Shown: positions 9,415-18,881, counted from the stretch's first letter. The stretch: 64,000 nucleotides of DNA from Pseudomonas sp. Choline-02u-1 (GCF_002836515.1 NZ_PJBC01000013.1:124001-188000), one strand, 5' to 3'. The notes: generated by a model not told the origin, from the letters alone. Made by a program: numbers and translations.

Positions 9415-10527
9415 TCAATACTGAGTCAGATCCGCCAACGGATGCCGCCCCTCCCAGACTTTATGAAAATGCGCCTCGACCACCGCCTCCGGCACGTTAT
9501 TGATATCCGGCCAGTGCCAGTGCGGCTTCTGATCCTTGTCGATCAAACGCGCGCGCACGCCTTCGCTGAATTCGGGATGGCGGCAGCAATTGAGGCTCAG
9601 GGTGTATTCCATCTGGAATACTTCGGCCAGCGACATGTGCCGCGCGCGGATGATCTGTTCCCAGACCAGATGGGCGGTCAACGGTGAGCCCTCGGTCATG
9701 GTTTTCGCCGCGCGGGCGAGCAACGGATCACTGCTGTCACGGTGCAGACTGATGGCTTTCCACGCACAGGCGACGTCGCTGACATCGAGCAATTCGTCGA
9801 TCTGCTGCCGACGTGGCAGCCACTGTGCTTCGGGCATCTGCGCAAGTGCTTCCTGCTGCAGAGCCTTGAGCAGGCTGTTGAGCTGCATGGCGGTCTGTTC
9901 CTGCCAGTTCAATTGCAACAGGCCTTCGATCAATTGCGGTTGCTGTTCGTCGAGCAGGAAGCGGTCGGCCAGATCCAGATCCAGCGCATCACGGCCGTTG
10001 ATGTGCGCGCCGGTCAGGCCGAGAAACAAGCCGAGCTTGCCCGGCAACCGTGCGAGAAACCAACTGGCGCCGACGTCGGGATACAGGCCAATGGTGATTT
10101 CCGGCATGGCCAGACGGCTGCTCGGCGTGACGATCCGCGTGCTGGCGCCCTGCAACAGGCCCATGCCACCACCGAGCACATAACCGTGGCCCCAGCAGAT
10201 CAGCGGTTTCGGATAGGTGTGCAGACGATAATCCAGGCGATATTCCGCGCCGAAAAATTGCGCGGCCAGCGGCGGCACTTCGCCGGGGTGAGCGCGGCAG
10301 GCTTCGACCAGGCTGCGCACTTCGCCACCAGCGCAGAAGGCTTTGCTGCCGTTACCGCGCAGCAGCACGCAGACGATTTGCGGGTCAGTGGCCCAGGCGT
10401 TCAATTTGTCGCTGAGGGCGTTGATCATCGGCAGGGACAGCGCGTTCAGCGACTTTTCCGCATCCAGGCTAGCGATGCCGATGCGTGCGCCGTCGGTGCC
10501 GGTGAGTTCTTCGAAGTGCAGATTCAT
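9415..10527 (-). CDS. Enoyl-CoA hydratase/isomerase family protein, 3-hydroxyisobutyryl-CoA hydrolase-like
   Basis: The protein has 370 residues, the usual length of the HIBYL-CoA hydrolase subgroup of the crotonase family and longer than simple enoyl-CoA hydratases (about 260). The oxyanion-hole segments are visible: KAFCAGGEV near residue 63 and GHGYVLGGGMGLL near residue 113. The acidic active-site region MPEITIGLYPDVGASWFL follows near residue 140. The C-terminal extension ends in WEGRHPLADLTQY, characteristic of this subgroup. It would hydrolyse 3-hydroxyisobutyryl-CoA in valine breakdown, although the exact CoA substrate cannot be fixed from sequence. It is convergent with the RTX gene and divergent from ung. 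Confidence 0.85.
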   Translation of the reverse strand: MNLHFEELTGTDGARIGIASLDAEKSLNALSLPMINALSDKLNAWATDPQIVCVLLRGNGSKAFCAGGEVRSLVEACRAHPGEVPPLAAQFFGAEYRLDYRLHTYPKPLICWGHGYVLGGGMGLLQGASTRIVTPSSRLAMPEITIGLYPDVGASWFLARLPGKLGLFLGLTGAHINGRDALDLDLADRFLLDEQQPQLIEGLLQLNWQEQTAMQLNSLLKALQQEALAQMPEAQWLPRRQQIDELLDVSDVACAWKAISLHRDSSDPLLARAAKTMTEGSPLTAHLVWEQIIRARHMSLAEVFQMEYTLSLNCCRHPEFSEGVRARLIDKDQKPHWHWPDINNVPEAVVEAHFHKVWEGRHPLADLTQY

Positions 10528-10659
10528 CGTGACCTCGATCGGGAATTTGAACGATCAGTATGATCGTTGTGGGGGAAAGTGCCGGATCTGCGTCAGATCA
10601 ATTGACAAGCGTGGTCGGCTTTCCTAGGGTTCGCCCCATTGTTTTTGCCGGAAATGACC

Positions 10660-11355
10660 ATGACTGCTGACGACCGTATCAAACTCGAACCGAGCTGGAA
10701 GGAGGCACTGCGTGCTGAGTTCGACCAGCCGTACATGGCAGAGTTGCGCAACTTTCTGCAGCAGGAGCGGGCGGCCGGCAAGGAGATCTATCCGCCGGGA
10801 CCGATGATTTTCAATGCGCTGAACTCCACGCCGCTGGACAAGGTAAAAGTGGTGATCCTCGGCCAGGACCCGTATCACGGCCCGGGTCAGGCCCACGGTC
10901 TGTGCTTCTCGGTGCAACCGGGCGTGCCGGCGCCGCCGTCGCTGGTCAACATCTATAAAGAGTTGAAACGCGACCTCAATATCGACATTCCCAACCACGG
11001 CTACCTGCAGAGCTGGGCCGAACAGGGCGTCTTGCTGCTCAACACGACCATGACCGTCGAGCGCGCCACCGCCAACGCGCACAAGGACAAAGGCTGGCAG
11101 CATTTCACCGATCGCATCATTGAAGTGGTCAGCGAACGGCAGCCGCATCTGGTGTTCATGCTTTGGGGCGCCCATGCGCAGAGCAAGCAGAAGCTGATCG
11201 ACGCCACCAAGCACCTGGTGCTGACTTCGGTGCATCCGTCGCCGTTGTCGGCCTATCGCGGATTTTTGGGCTGTGGGCATTTCAGCCGGACCAACAAGTT
11301 TCTCGAACAGAATGGCGAAACGCCGATCGACTGGCGCTTGCCACCTCTCGCCTGA
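10660..11355 (+). CDS. ung: Uracil-DNA glycosylase, family 1
   Basis: The protein has 231 residues and removes uracil from DNA as the first step of base excision repair. The water-activating motif GQDPYHG is near residue 67, and the DNA-intercalation loop [10 protein letters not shown] is near residue 192. [19 protein letters not shown] and [10 protein letters not shown] are also family hallmarks. The chosen ATG at 10660 gives [13 protein letters not shown]; an in-frame ATG two codons upstream (10654) is an alternative, and GCCGGAAA serves as the binding site for either. It is a single-gene unit followed by a long palindromic element. Confidence 0.96.
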   Translation: MTADDRIKLEPSWKEALRAEFDQPYMAELRNFLQQERAAGKEIYPPGPMIFNALNSTPLDKVKVVILGQDPYHGPGQAHGLCFSVQPGVPAPPSLVNIYKELKRDLNIDIPNHGYLQSWAEQGVLLLNTTMTVERATANAHKDKGWQHFTDRIIEVVSERQPHLVFMLWGAHAQSKQKLIDATKHLVLTSVHPSPLSAYRGFLGCGHFSRTNKFLEQNGETPIDWRLPPLA

Positions 11356-11462
11356 GATCGTTCCCACGCTCCGCGTGGGAATGCTTCAATGGACGCTCCG
11401 CGTCCGCTTTTGGGACGCAGAGCGTCCCGGGCTGCATTCCCACGCAGAGCGTGGGAACGATC
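11356..11462. repeat. Long nested palindromic intergenic element
   Basis: A 107-base element begins immediately after the ung stop. Its outer arms, starting GATCGTTCCCACGC and ending GCGTGGGAACGATC, pair over about 29 bases. Each arm is itself a small palindrome (TTCCCACGC..GCGTGGGAA), and the centre holds two further palindromes around GGACGC..GCGTCC. This cloverleaf-like layout fits the REP/MITE-like intergenic repeats common in Pseudomonas genomes. It has no coding capacity and may also end ung transcription. Confidence 0.8.
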
Positions 11463-11479
11463 AGTTAACGATCAGTTAG

Positions 11480-12517
11480 TCAGGACTCTGGAATACGATT
11501 CCAGTACTTGAACAACGGCTCCGCCAGAAACAGCACAAACAACAGCCGCATCACCTGCATCGCCGTCACCAGCGGCACCGACAATTGCAAGGTCTCCGCC
11601 GTCAGGCTCATCTCGGCAATCCCGCCGGGCATCATCCCCAGGGTCAGCGAACGCAGATCCAGATGGGTCAGCGCACTCAAGCCCAACGCCGCCAGCGACG
11701 CGATCAACATGGTCAGCGCCGTGCCGATCAACGTGCGCCCCATGAACGACGGCGCGCGACGGAAGAACTGTCGGTTGAAGTGACAACCCAGGCCGCTGCC
11801 GATCAGCCACTGGCCGATCTGGCTGCCGCCATTGGGCAGGCCGATGTGCAGATCCCAACCGATACTGACCGCCGCGCTGACCAGCAACGGCCCGAACAGC
11901 CAGGGATTGGGTTGGCGCAGACGTTGCCAGAGCCAGGCGAGCAGGGCGCCCGCCGGAAAAAGAATCGCCAGCCAGCGCCAATCGACGCTGCCGGCGTGAG
12001 AAATCGGCGTGCCGTCACCGAGCAGATACTTGAACGCCGCCGGCACGCATAACACCACTACCAACACCCGCAGGCTCTGCCCGGCCGCAACATGGCTGAG
12101 CAGGGCGCCATTGCGCGCGCCGAGGTTGACCATCTCCCCGGAACCACCGGGCATGCTCGAGAAAAACGCCGTGGCGCGATCTTCGCCGGTGCGCCGCATC
12201 AACCACACGCCAACCACCGCCGACAGGCTGGTGACCAGCGCACCGAAGAAGATCAAACCGAAATGACTGAGCACCTGTTCCATCACCTGCGGGGTGAAGT
12301 GCAGGCCGATACCGATGCCGACGATCCACTGTCCGCACTTGCGCCCGCCAGGGATTTCCGCCAGTTGCCACGGGGTCAGGCAGCGCACGAGGATGATCGC
12401 CAGCAACGAGCCGACCATCCACGGTAGCGGCCAGCCAATCTGGCTGGCGATGAAACCGCCAAGCAGACCGACCAGCGGGGTGCCCCACCAGGCTTTCAAG
12501 GAAGCGCGATCAGACAT
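11480..12517 (-). CDS. AbrB-family membrane protein (formerly ammonia monooxygenase-like)
   Basis: The protein has 345 residues and about ten hydrophobic segments arranged as two similar halves. Each half contains a G-rich motif: GGFIASQIGWPLPWMVGS near residue 20, and SVGWDLHIGLPNGGSQIGQWLIG-like sequence in the second half. MPGGSGEMVNLGARNGA and MMPGGIAEMSLTAETL are hallmarks of the Pfam AbrB/AmoA-like family; it is not related to the AbrB DNA-binding regulator. The transport substrate is unknown. Its start overlaps the end of tctA by 8 bases, so it is translated from the tctCBA transcript. Confidence 0.85.
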   Translation of the reverse strand: MSDRASLKAWWGTPLVGLLGGFIASQIGWPLPWMVGSLLAIILVRCLTPWQLAEIPGGRKCGQWIVGIGIGLHFTPQVMEQVLSHFGLIFFGALVTSLSAVVGVWLMRRTGEDRATAFFSSMPGGSGEMVNLGARNGALLSHVAAGQSLRVLVVVLCVPAAFKYLLGDGTPISHAGSVDWRWLAILFPAGALLAWLWQRLRQPNPWLFGPLLVSAAVSIGWDLHIGLPNGGSQIGQWLIGSGLGCHFNRQFFRRAPSFMGRTLIGTALTMLIASLAALGLSALTHLDLRSLTLGMMPGGIAEMSLTAETLQLSVPLVTAMQVMRLLFVLFLAEPLFKYWNRIPES

Positions 12518-14024
12518 CGGCGATGGCGCGCCGCGCAGCCGAACGCTTGCGCCAGATGCGAATCAGCGGCATCAGCAGCATGATCGCGGTGAGGATCCAG
12601 CAACCGAAGGTGATCGGACTCGACCAGAGAATCTCCAGCGCGCCATTGGAGATCGACAGGGCGCGACGCAAGTTCTGCTCCATCAGGCCACCAAGGATAA
12701 AGCCCAGCAGCAGCGGCGACAACGGGAAATCCAGTTTGCGCAGGATGTAACCGAAGATGCCGATACCGATCATCAGGAACAGATCGAAGGTGGTCGCGTG
12801 CACCGCATAAACGCCGATCCCGGTGATGATCGCGATGATCGGCACCAGTGCCCAGTTCGGCACGGCAAGGATGCGGGTGAACACGCGAATCATCGGGATG
12901 TTGAGGATCACCAGCATCACGTTGGCGATGAACAACGACGCGATCAGGCCCCAGACGATGTCCGGTTGCTGTTGAAACAGCAGCGGGCCCGGAGTGATGT
13001 TGTACAGCGACAACGCGCCAATCATCACCGCAGTGGTGCCCGAACCCGGAACGCCGAGGGTCAGCATCGGCACCAGTGCACCGCACGCCGCGCCGCCGAT
13101 CGCGGTTTCCGGCGCGGCCAGACCACGCGGGTCGCCTTCACCGAACTTGCCGCTGGTGCCGGCGATACGTTTCTCGGTCATGTAGGCCACGGCACTGGCG
13201 AGGGTTGCGCCCGCACCCGGCAACACGCCCATGATGAAACCGAGCACGCCGCAGCGGACGTTGACCACGAACACCGACGCCGCTTCCTTGAAGTTGAACA
13301 TCATGCGGCCGGTGGCTTTCACCGCTTCCTGGCCGTGGTGGGTTTTTTCCAGCAGCAGCAGGATTTCGCTGATCGAGAACAGACCCAGCACCAGCACGAC
13401 GAACTGAATGCCGTCGGTCAGGTGAATGTTATCGCCCGTGAAACGGTACACACCGCTGTTGGCATCGATGCCGACGGTGGAAAGAAACAGACCGATCAGC
13501 GCCGCGATAAACGTCTTCAGCGGTCGATCACCGGCCATGCCGCCGAGACAGACAATTGCGAACACCATCAACACGAAATATTCCGCCGGTCCGAAGGCGA
13601 TCGCCCATTTCGCCAGCAGCGGCGCGAACAGCACCATGCCGCAGGTGGCGATGAAGGCGCCGATGAACGAACTCCACGCCGACAACGACAACGCTACCCC
13701 GGCCATGCCTTTGCGGGCCATCGGGTAACCGTCGAGGGTGGTCATTACAGTCGAAGCTTCGCCGGGAATGTTCAGCAGGATCGAGCTGATCCGGCCGCCG
13801 TATTCGCAGCCCAGATAAACCGCCGCAAGCAGAATCAGCGCCGATTCCGGCGGCAGGCCGAGGGCGAATGCGATCGGGATCAGCAACGCCACGCCGTTGA
13901 TCGGGCCCAGGCCCGGCAACAGGCCGACGACGGTGCCGATCAACGTGCCGCACAGTGCGGTCACCAGGTTGTACGGGCTCAGCGCGACGCCGAACCCTTG
14001 ACCCAAATAGCCAAGAGTATCCAT
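12510..14024 (-). CDS. tctA: Tripartite tricarboxylate transporter, large membrane subunit TctA
   Basis: The protein has 504 residues and about 11-12 membrane segments. Family motifs are plain: GTLIGTVVGLLPGLGPINGVALLIP near residue 26, GGRISSILLNIPGEASTVMT near residue 75, and the second-half equivalent GALVPMLTLGVPGSGTTAVMIGAL. With TctB it forms the sodium-coupled uptake channel that receives citrate or a related tricarboxylate from the periplasmic binding protein TctC. It begins 1 base after the tctB stop and overlaps the downstream AbrB-family gene. Confidence 0.95.
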   Translation of the reverse strand: MDTLGYLGQGFGVALSPYNLVTALCGTLIGTVVGLLPGLGPINGVALLIPIAFALGLPPESALILLAAVYLGCEYGGRISSILLNIPGEASTVMTTLDGYPMARKGMAGVALSLSAWSSFIGAFIATCGMVLFAPLLAKWAIAFGPAEYFVLMVFAIVCLGGMAGDRPLKTFIAALIGLFLSTVGIDANSGVYRFTGDNIHLTDGIQFVVLVLGLFSISEILLLLEKTHHGQEAVKATGRMMFNFKEAASVFVVNVRCGVLGFIMGVLPGAGATLASAVAYMTEKRIAGTSGKFGEGDPRGLAAPETAIGGAACGALVPMLTLGVPGSGTTAVMIGALSLYNITPGPLLFQQQPDIVWGLIASLFIANVMLVILNIPMIRVFTRILAVPNWALVPIIAIITGIGVYAVHATTFDLFLMIGIGIFGYILRKLDFPLSPLLLGFILGGLMEQNLRRALSISNGALEILWSSPITFGCWILTAIMLLMPLIRIWRKRSAARRAIADV

Positions 14025-14025
14025 A

Positions 14026-14484
14026 TCAGTTCTCCAGAACGCTGAGCAGGCCGAGGGGCAGCGGAACGTCCATCAATCGGTCGAACAGCAGATAAAGACC
14101 GATCGCCATCAGGCTGATGATCACCACGCTCGGCAGCCAGCGGCCGCCATAGAGACGGGCCATCGGTACGCCGGTAATAATGCTGGCGACAATGAAACCA
14201 AGGGGTTCGAAGGTGCCGGCGAACACCAGCAACAACACCACGCAGAGGCCGATCTTGGTCAGGCTTTCACGGTCCAGCGGCGGCTCATCCGGGTTGTGCC
14301 TGATCGGCGCCGGGCGGAACACCATGTACAGCAGCGCCAGGCCCATCAGGGCGAGCATCAGCAGCGGAAAGGCACGCGGGCCGACGGGTTCGTAGGAAAA
14401 AGCCGCTTGGTACGGCCACGCCATCAGTGCCAGGCCGGCACACACCAGCAGCAACACCGAGGCGAAAATGCGTTGAATAAGCAT
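14026..14484 (-). CDS. tctB: Tripartite tricarboxylate transporter, small membrane subunit TctB
   Basis: The protein has 152 residues with four hydrophobic segments, the usual size for TctB. The ATG at 14484 has AGGAG seven bases upstream; a longer frame starting at 14526 adds a charged, unlikely leader. TctB is required with TctA for transport but has no known catalytic residues. Spacing to tctC (55 bases) and tctA (1 base) supports one operon in the order tctC-tctB-tctA. Confidence 0.92.
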   Translation of the reverse strand: MLIQRIFASVLLLVCAGLALMAWPYQAAFSYEPVGPRAFPLLMLALMGLALLYMVFRPAPIRHNPDEPPLDRESLTKIGLCVVLLLVFAGTFEPLGFIVASIITGVPMARLYGGRWLPSVVIISLMAIGLYLLFDRLMDVPLPLGLLSVLEN

Positions 14485-14539
14485 GGGAGCTCCTGTGCGA
14501 CGTCCCCGCGAAGGAGACGCCGCCACTAGACAGAGACGA

Positions 14540-15517
14540 TCACTGGATCAGGCCGAACTCTTTGGCCAGCACTTTGTAGTCGGCGACCTGCTTCTTCACG
14601 TAGGCGTCCAGCTCCGGGCCGGTCATGGCGAACGGGAACAGTTCACGTTGATCGCGCAGCTTGGCGAACTCCGGCGACGCCAGCAGTTTGTCGAACGACT
14701 CTTTCCACCAGGCGTAATCTTCGTCGCTGACTTTTGGCCCCAGGTAGAAGCCGCGGACCACCGGCCAGACGATGTCGTAGCCTTGCTCGCGGGCGGTCGG
14801 GATGTCTTTCATTTCCGGCTCGTCGAGGCGCTTGTCGGAGAACACTGCGAGCAGACGCATGTCACCGCTCTGGATGTGCGGCATGGAGTCGGAGATGTCG
14901 GTACTGCCGACCTGAATGTGGCCGCCGAGCAGGGCAGTGGCGATTTCACCGCCGCCCTCCAGCGCCACGTAACGCAGTTCGCGCGGGTTGATCCCGGCGG
15001 CCTTGGCGATCAGCGCAGTCTGCATCCAGTCCTGGCTGCCGACGGTGCCGCCGGAACCGATGACCACCGAGCCTGGATCTTTCTTCAGCGCCTGAACGAG
15101 ATCATCCAGGGTCTTGTAGGGCGAATCGCTTTTTACCGCGATGGCGCCATAGCTGGTGCCGACCGCTGCGAGCCAGCGCACGTTGGTTTCATCGAAGCGG
15201 CCGAACTTGCCCTGGGCCAGGTTGAGCAGCGAACCGCTCGACCACGCCACCAGCGTGCCGGCGTCCGCCGGACGTTGCGCTACCACTGCGTTGTACGCCA
15301 CTGCGCCGACACCGCCGGGCATGTAGGTTACGCGCATCGGTTTGCTCAGCAGTTTTTCGTTGACCAGTGCGCTCTGCACCAGTTTGCACGTCAGGTCGAA
15401 ACCACCACCGGGGGAGGCGGGGGCAATGCATTCCGGGCGTTTCGGTTCGGCCATGAGTTGGCCGGCGAACAGCATCACGCCAGCGGCGAGAGCAACTTTA
15501 CGCAGTGATAAGTTCAT
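14540..15517 (-). CDS. tctC: Tricarboxylate-binding periplasmic protein TctC
   Basis: The protein has 325 residues with a clear signal peptide (MNLSLRKVALAAGVMLFAGQLMA). The mature part shows the Bug/TctC binding-protein motifs: ECIAPASPGGGFDLTCKL near residue 30, MPGGVGAVAYN near residue 66, and a glycine-rich IGSGGTVGSQDW near residue 140. It captures citrate or a related acid in the periplasm and delivers it to TctBA. AAGGAG lies nine bases before the ATG. It is the first gene of the operon and diverges from tctD, which fits TctD-controlled expression. Confidence 0.95.
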   Translation of the reverse strand: MNLSLRKVALAAGVMLFAGQLMAEPKRPECIAPASPGGGFDLTCKLVQSALVNEKLLSKPMRVTYMPGGVGAVAYNAVVAQRPADAGTLVAWSSGSLLNLAQGKFGRFDETNVRWLAAVGTSYGAIAVKSDSPYKTLDDLVQALKKDPGSVVIGSGGTVGSQDWMQTALIAKAAGINPRELRYVALEGGGEIATALLGGHIQVGSTDISDSMPHIQSGDMRLLAVFSDKRLDEPEMKDIPTAREQGYDIVWPVVRGFYLGPKVSDEDYAWWKESFDKLLASPEFAKLRDQRELFPFAMTGPELDAYVKKQVADYKVLAKEFGLIQ

Positions 15518-15966
15518 CTGAGTCTCCTTGGGAGTTGTTGTTATGGACGTGCAGAATTACCAAAGGGCGACGCTTTGCTCAGCAGCAGGCGCAGGTGTTC
15601 GTCGCGCGGACGCATTGGCTGGAATATCGAAAGGGGAAACGGCGTTGCCCGCCATGGAATAACCGGCGAGGGCGGGGTTGCAGCGGGGAGTGTCGGCTTG
15701 TGAGAAAGCCGGGGTGTGCATGGACGACATGCGGGTGTACTCCGATTATTGTTCTTATTGGTCGAAAACGCTTCGTGGCGTTTTGCGTTGCGCTGTGTGG
15801 CTGCAGCGGTGACAGTCGAAACTGTCCGTAGGCCGACTCTAACCGGCTAACCTTTCAGTAACCTTTCAGCTGTCTTTCACGGTTTTCGGGCTTCACAGCA
15901 GCGGTTGCGGCTGTAAACTCCGCGGCAAAGCGCGGCGTCGGCCAACCCTGAACGAGGTAACAATCC
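15518..15966. promoter_or_regulatory. tctC/tctD divergent control region
   Basis: This 449-base region separates divergent tctC and tctD and must hold both promoters. It contains several GC-rich partial inverted repeats. TctD boxes cannot be defined by eye. An open frame across it lacks a ribosome binding site and family resemblance, so I see no gene here. Control by TctD is inferred from gene arrangement. Confidence 0.5.
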
Positions 15967-16638
15967 ATGCGTGTCCTGCTCGTCGAAGACCATCTGCAAC
16001 TGGCCGAAAGCGTGGCCCAGGCGCTCAAGAGCACCGGTCTGACCGTGGATGTGTTGCACGATGGCGTGGCCGCCGACCTGGCGTTGGGCAGTGAGGAATA
16101 TGCCGTGGCGATCCTCGACGTAGGCCTGCCGCGCATGGATGGTTTTGAAGTGCTGGCGCGGCTGCGCGCTCGCGGCAAGAACCTGCCAGTGTTGATGCTG
16201 ACCGCGCGCAGCGACGTGAAGGATCGCGTACATGGCCTCAATCTCGGCGCTGACGATTATCTGGCCAAGCCGTTTGAACTCACCGAGTTGGAGGCGCGTG
16301 TCAAAGCGCTGCTGCGCCGCAGTGTCCTGGGCGGCGAGCGTCAGCAGCGCTGCGGCGTGCTCGCTTACGACCTCGATACGCGGCGCTTCACCCTTGGCGA
16401 AGAACTGATGACGCTGACCTCGCGCGAGCAAGCCGTCCTCGAAGCGTTGATCGCGCGGCCGGGCCGGGTGATGAGCAAAGAGCAACTCGCCGCGCAGGTG
16501 TTCGGCCTCGACGAGGAAGCCAGTCCCGACGCCATCGAAATCTACGTGCACCGCTTGCGCAAGAAGCTCGACGGCCAGCCCGTGGCCATCGTCACCTTCC
16601 GTGGCCTCGGCTATCTGTTGGAAAGCCGCGATGCATAA
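15967..16638 (+). CDS. tctD: OmpR-family response regulator TctD
   Basis: The protein has 223 residues. The receiver domain (about 1-118) has the acidic pocket VEDH, the phospho-acceptor Asp at residue 51 in AILDVGLPRMDG, Thr in LMLTARS, and Lys in DYLAKPF. The C-terminal winged-helix DNA-binding domain (about 125-220) has the family sequence EIYVHRLRKKL and the end GLGYLLE. It is expected to be phosphorylated by TctE and to activate tctCBA, with citrate or another tricarboxylate as signal. The stop overlaps the tctE start by 8 bases, so the two are translationally coupled. Confidence 0.95.
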   Translation: MRVLLVEDHLQLAESVAQALKSTGLTVDVLHDGVAADLALGSEEYAVAILDVGLPRMDGFEVLARLRARGKNLPVLMLTARSDVKDRVHGLNLGADDYLAKPFELTELEARVKALLRRSVLGGERQQRCGVLAYDLDTRRFTLGEELMTLTSREQAVLEALIARPGRVMSKEQLAAQVFGLDEEASPDAIEIYVHRLRKKLDGQPVAIVTFRGLGYLLESRDA

Positions 16639-18016
16639 GCCCAGCAGCCTGCGCTGGCGGTTGCTGTGGAACCTCGGATGGTTGCTGGTCGTGTTGATGC
16701 TTGCCAGTGGTTTGAGCGCTTACTGGAACGGTCGCGAAGCCGCCGACACCGCGTATGACCGCACGCTGCTGGCGTCGGCGCGAACCATCGCCGCCGGGCT
16801 GTCGCAGCGCGATGGCAGCCTCAGCGCCGACGTGCCTTACGTGGCGCTTGATACTTTCGCCTACGACAGTGCCGGGCGCATCTATTACCAGGTCAACGAT
16901 ATTCACCAGAAGCTGATTTCCGGCTACGAAAATCTGCCCGGGCCACCGCCCGGCACGCCGCGCACCGACAGCTATCCGGCGCTGGCACGTTTCTATAACG
17001 CGAAGTACAACGGCCAGAACGTGCGCGTGGTCAGCCTGCTCAAAGCCGTGAGTGAGCCAAACATGAACGGCATGGCGGAAATCCGCGTGGCCGAAACCGA
17101 CGAAGCACGGGTCAGCATGGCGCGCAGTCTGGCGGCTGATACCTTGCTGCGCCTGGGCATGCTGGCCGTGGGCGCGTTGCTGCTGGTGTGGTTCGCAGTG
17201 AGTGCGGCGTTGCGCCCGCTGGAGCGGTTAAGAACCGCTGTTGAGGAACGCCAGCCTGACGACTTGCGACCACTGCCGTTGGTGGAAGTGCAGCATGAAT
17301 TGGGGCCGTTGGTGCGCGCGCTCAACCACTTCACCGAAAGGCTGCGCGGCCAGTTCGAGCGGCAGGCGCAGTTCATCGCCGATGCCGCCCACGAGCTGCG
17401 CACGCCGTTGGCGGCATTGAAGGCGCGGCTGGAATTGGGCCTGCGTTCGAATGAACCAGAGACTTGGCGTACGACCCTCGAATCGTCCGCACAAAGTACC
17501 GATCGCCTCACCCATCTGGCCAATCAGTTGCTGTCGCTGGCCCGCGTCGAAAACGGTGCGCGGGCGATTGCCGAGGGCGGCGCGCAGTTACTCGATCTGA
17601 GCCAGTTGGCCCGAGAACTGGGCATGGCCATGGCACCCTTGGCGCACAAGCGCGGGGTAGCGCTAGCGCTGGAGGCGGACGAGCCGGTTTGGCTGCGCGG
17701 TGAGCCGACGCTGCTCAACGAACTGCTGAGCAATCTGGTCGACAACGCGTTGGCGCACACGCCGTCAGGAGGCAACGTAATTCTGCGGGTCACAGCGCCC
17801 GCGGTGCTTGAGGTTGAGGATGACGGGCCGGGCATTCCGCTGGAGGAGCGCGATCGGGTATTCGAGCGATTTTATCGGCGTAATCAACAGGTCGCCGGTT
17901 CGGGCCTGGGGCTAGCGATTGTCGGCGAGATCTGCCGGGCGCATCTGGCGCAGATCACATTGCATGATGGCGCGCAGGCGGGGCTGAAGGTGCGGGTCAG
18001 TTTTATTGCCGGGTAA
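16631..18016 (+). CDS. tctE: Sensor histidine kinase TctE
   Basis: The protein has 461 residues. Membrane segments at about 12-35 and 175-195 enclose a periplasmic sensor domain of the 2CSK_N type. The H-box FIADAAHELRTPLAALKARLE near residue 255 carries the phospho-accepting His. N-box NELLSNLVDNALAHTPSGG, G1 DDGPGIP, F-box FERFYR and G2 GSGLGLAIV complete the HATPase domain. The ATG at 16631 lies inside the end of tctD (ATGCATAA overlap). It phosphorylates TctD in response to an external tricarboxylate, by analogy with the known TctDE systems. Confidence 0.95.
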   Translation: MHKPSSLRWRLLWNLGWLLVVLMLASGLSAYWNGREAADTAYDRTLLASARTIAAGLSQRDGSLSADVPYVALDTFAYDSAGRIYYQVNDIHQKLISGYENLPGPPPGTPRTDSYPALARFYNAKYNGQNVRVVSLLKAVSEPNMNGMAEIRVAETDEARVSMARSLAADTLLRLGMLAVGALLLVWFAVSAALRPLERLRTAVEERQPDDLRPLPLVEVQHELGPLVRALNHFTERLRGQFERQAQFIADAAHELRTPLAALKARLELGLRSNEPETWRTTLESSAQSTDRLTHLANQLLSLARVENGARAIAEGGAQLLDLSQLARELGMAMAPLAHKRGVALALEADEPVWLRGEPTLLNELLSNLVDNALAHTPSGGNVILRVTAPAVLEVEDDGPGIPLEERDRVFERFYRRNQQVAGSGLGLAIVGEICRAHLAQITLHDGAQAGLKVRVSFIAG

Positions 18017-18025
18017 TACTTTTGG

Positions 18026-18847
18026 TCAGTAGAACATCGACCGCGATTCTTCCAGATCCGCGCAGAACTGCTTGTTCTCGGGGTCAATCCCGAGCTTCCT
18101 GAACGCCGGCACGCTAAACGGGTCAATCCGCGCAAACGGATGGTCGGTGCCCTTGCGGCAATATAGATTGGCCACTTGCACGACATCGACGTAATCGATG
18201 CGCGTTGAGTCGCGGCTGAAGTCTTGATACAGCAACGGCAATTGCACCAGGCGTTCGGGAAACTCCCAGACCCGCAGCAGTTTCTCGCCCAGCAATGGAT
18301 GAATCTGTTCGATCACATGGGTCAGGCTGACCGCATCCGAGAGCAATTCATTGTGGTCTTCGGCATAAGTCAGAATCGGCAACACACCAATCTGATGCAC
18401 CAAACCGCCGAGAGCCGCCTGGTCCGGCTTGAGCTGGGTATAACGACGACACAGCGCGTAGCTGACGCCGGCGATTTCCAGACTGCTGCGCCAGACTTCG
18501 CGCATCTTCTGTTCGACCACTTCGGAGCGGGCGTTGAAGATCTGCTCCATGACCAGACCGATCGCCAGATTGCTGCTGTAGTTGATGCCCAGACGGGTGA
18601 TGGCGGTGTGCAGGTCGGTGACTTCCTGCGCGGCGCGCAGCAGCGGACTGTTGACCACTTTGATCAGACGCGCAGACAGTGCGGTATCGCGGCCGATGAC
18701 TTTGCTCAGATCGCTGACGCTGATTTCAGGATCCTCGGCGGCCTTGCGAATCTGCAGGGCCACTTCCGGCAATGTTGGCAGAACCAGGTCATCGTTATCG
18801 ATGGCCGCAACCAAATCCTGTTGGACTTTTTCCGCCAGTTCGCTCAT
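18026..18847 (-). CDS. HDOD domain-containing protein
   Basis: The protein has 273 residues, almost all of it an HDOD domain (about 20-225). The segment LPTLPEVALQIRKAAEDPEISVSDLSKVIGRDTALSARLIKVVNSPLL is the typical opening. HDOD proteins are HD-like without a catalytic metal site and work in signalling or c-di-GMP-linked regulation; no output domain is attached here. The gene is convergent with tctE (9 bases) and follows ygfZ on the same strand with a 34-base gap. Confidence 0.9.
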   Translation of the reverse strand: MSELAEKVQQDLVAAIDNDDLVLPTLPEVALQIRKAAEDPEISVSDLSKVIGRDTALSARLIKVVNSPLLRAAQEVTDLHTAITRLGINYSSNLAIGLVMEQIFNARSEVVEQKMREVWRSSLEIAGVSYALCRRYTQLKPDQAALGGLVHQIGVLPILTYAEDHNELLSDAVSLTHVIEQIHPLLGEKLLRVWEFPERLVQLPLLYQDFSRDSTRIDYVDVVQVANLYCRKGTDHPFARIDPFSVPAFRKLGIDPENKQFCADLEESRSMFY

Positions 18848-18881
18848 TTGGACTCTCTAGGGTGTTGCAACAATGCTGCGA

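Noticed and set aside
12294..14045. 583-codon open frame on the plus strand across tctA
   Set aside because: It is antisense to tctA/tctB/AbrB genes with clear family motifs, has low-complexity Arg/Gln/His composition typical of a GC-rich shadow frame, and has no family resemblance.
15505..15831. 108-codon frame between tctC and tctD
   Set aside because: No ribosome binding site, unusual composition, and the region must hold two divergent promoters.
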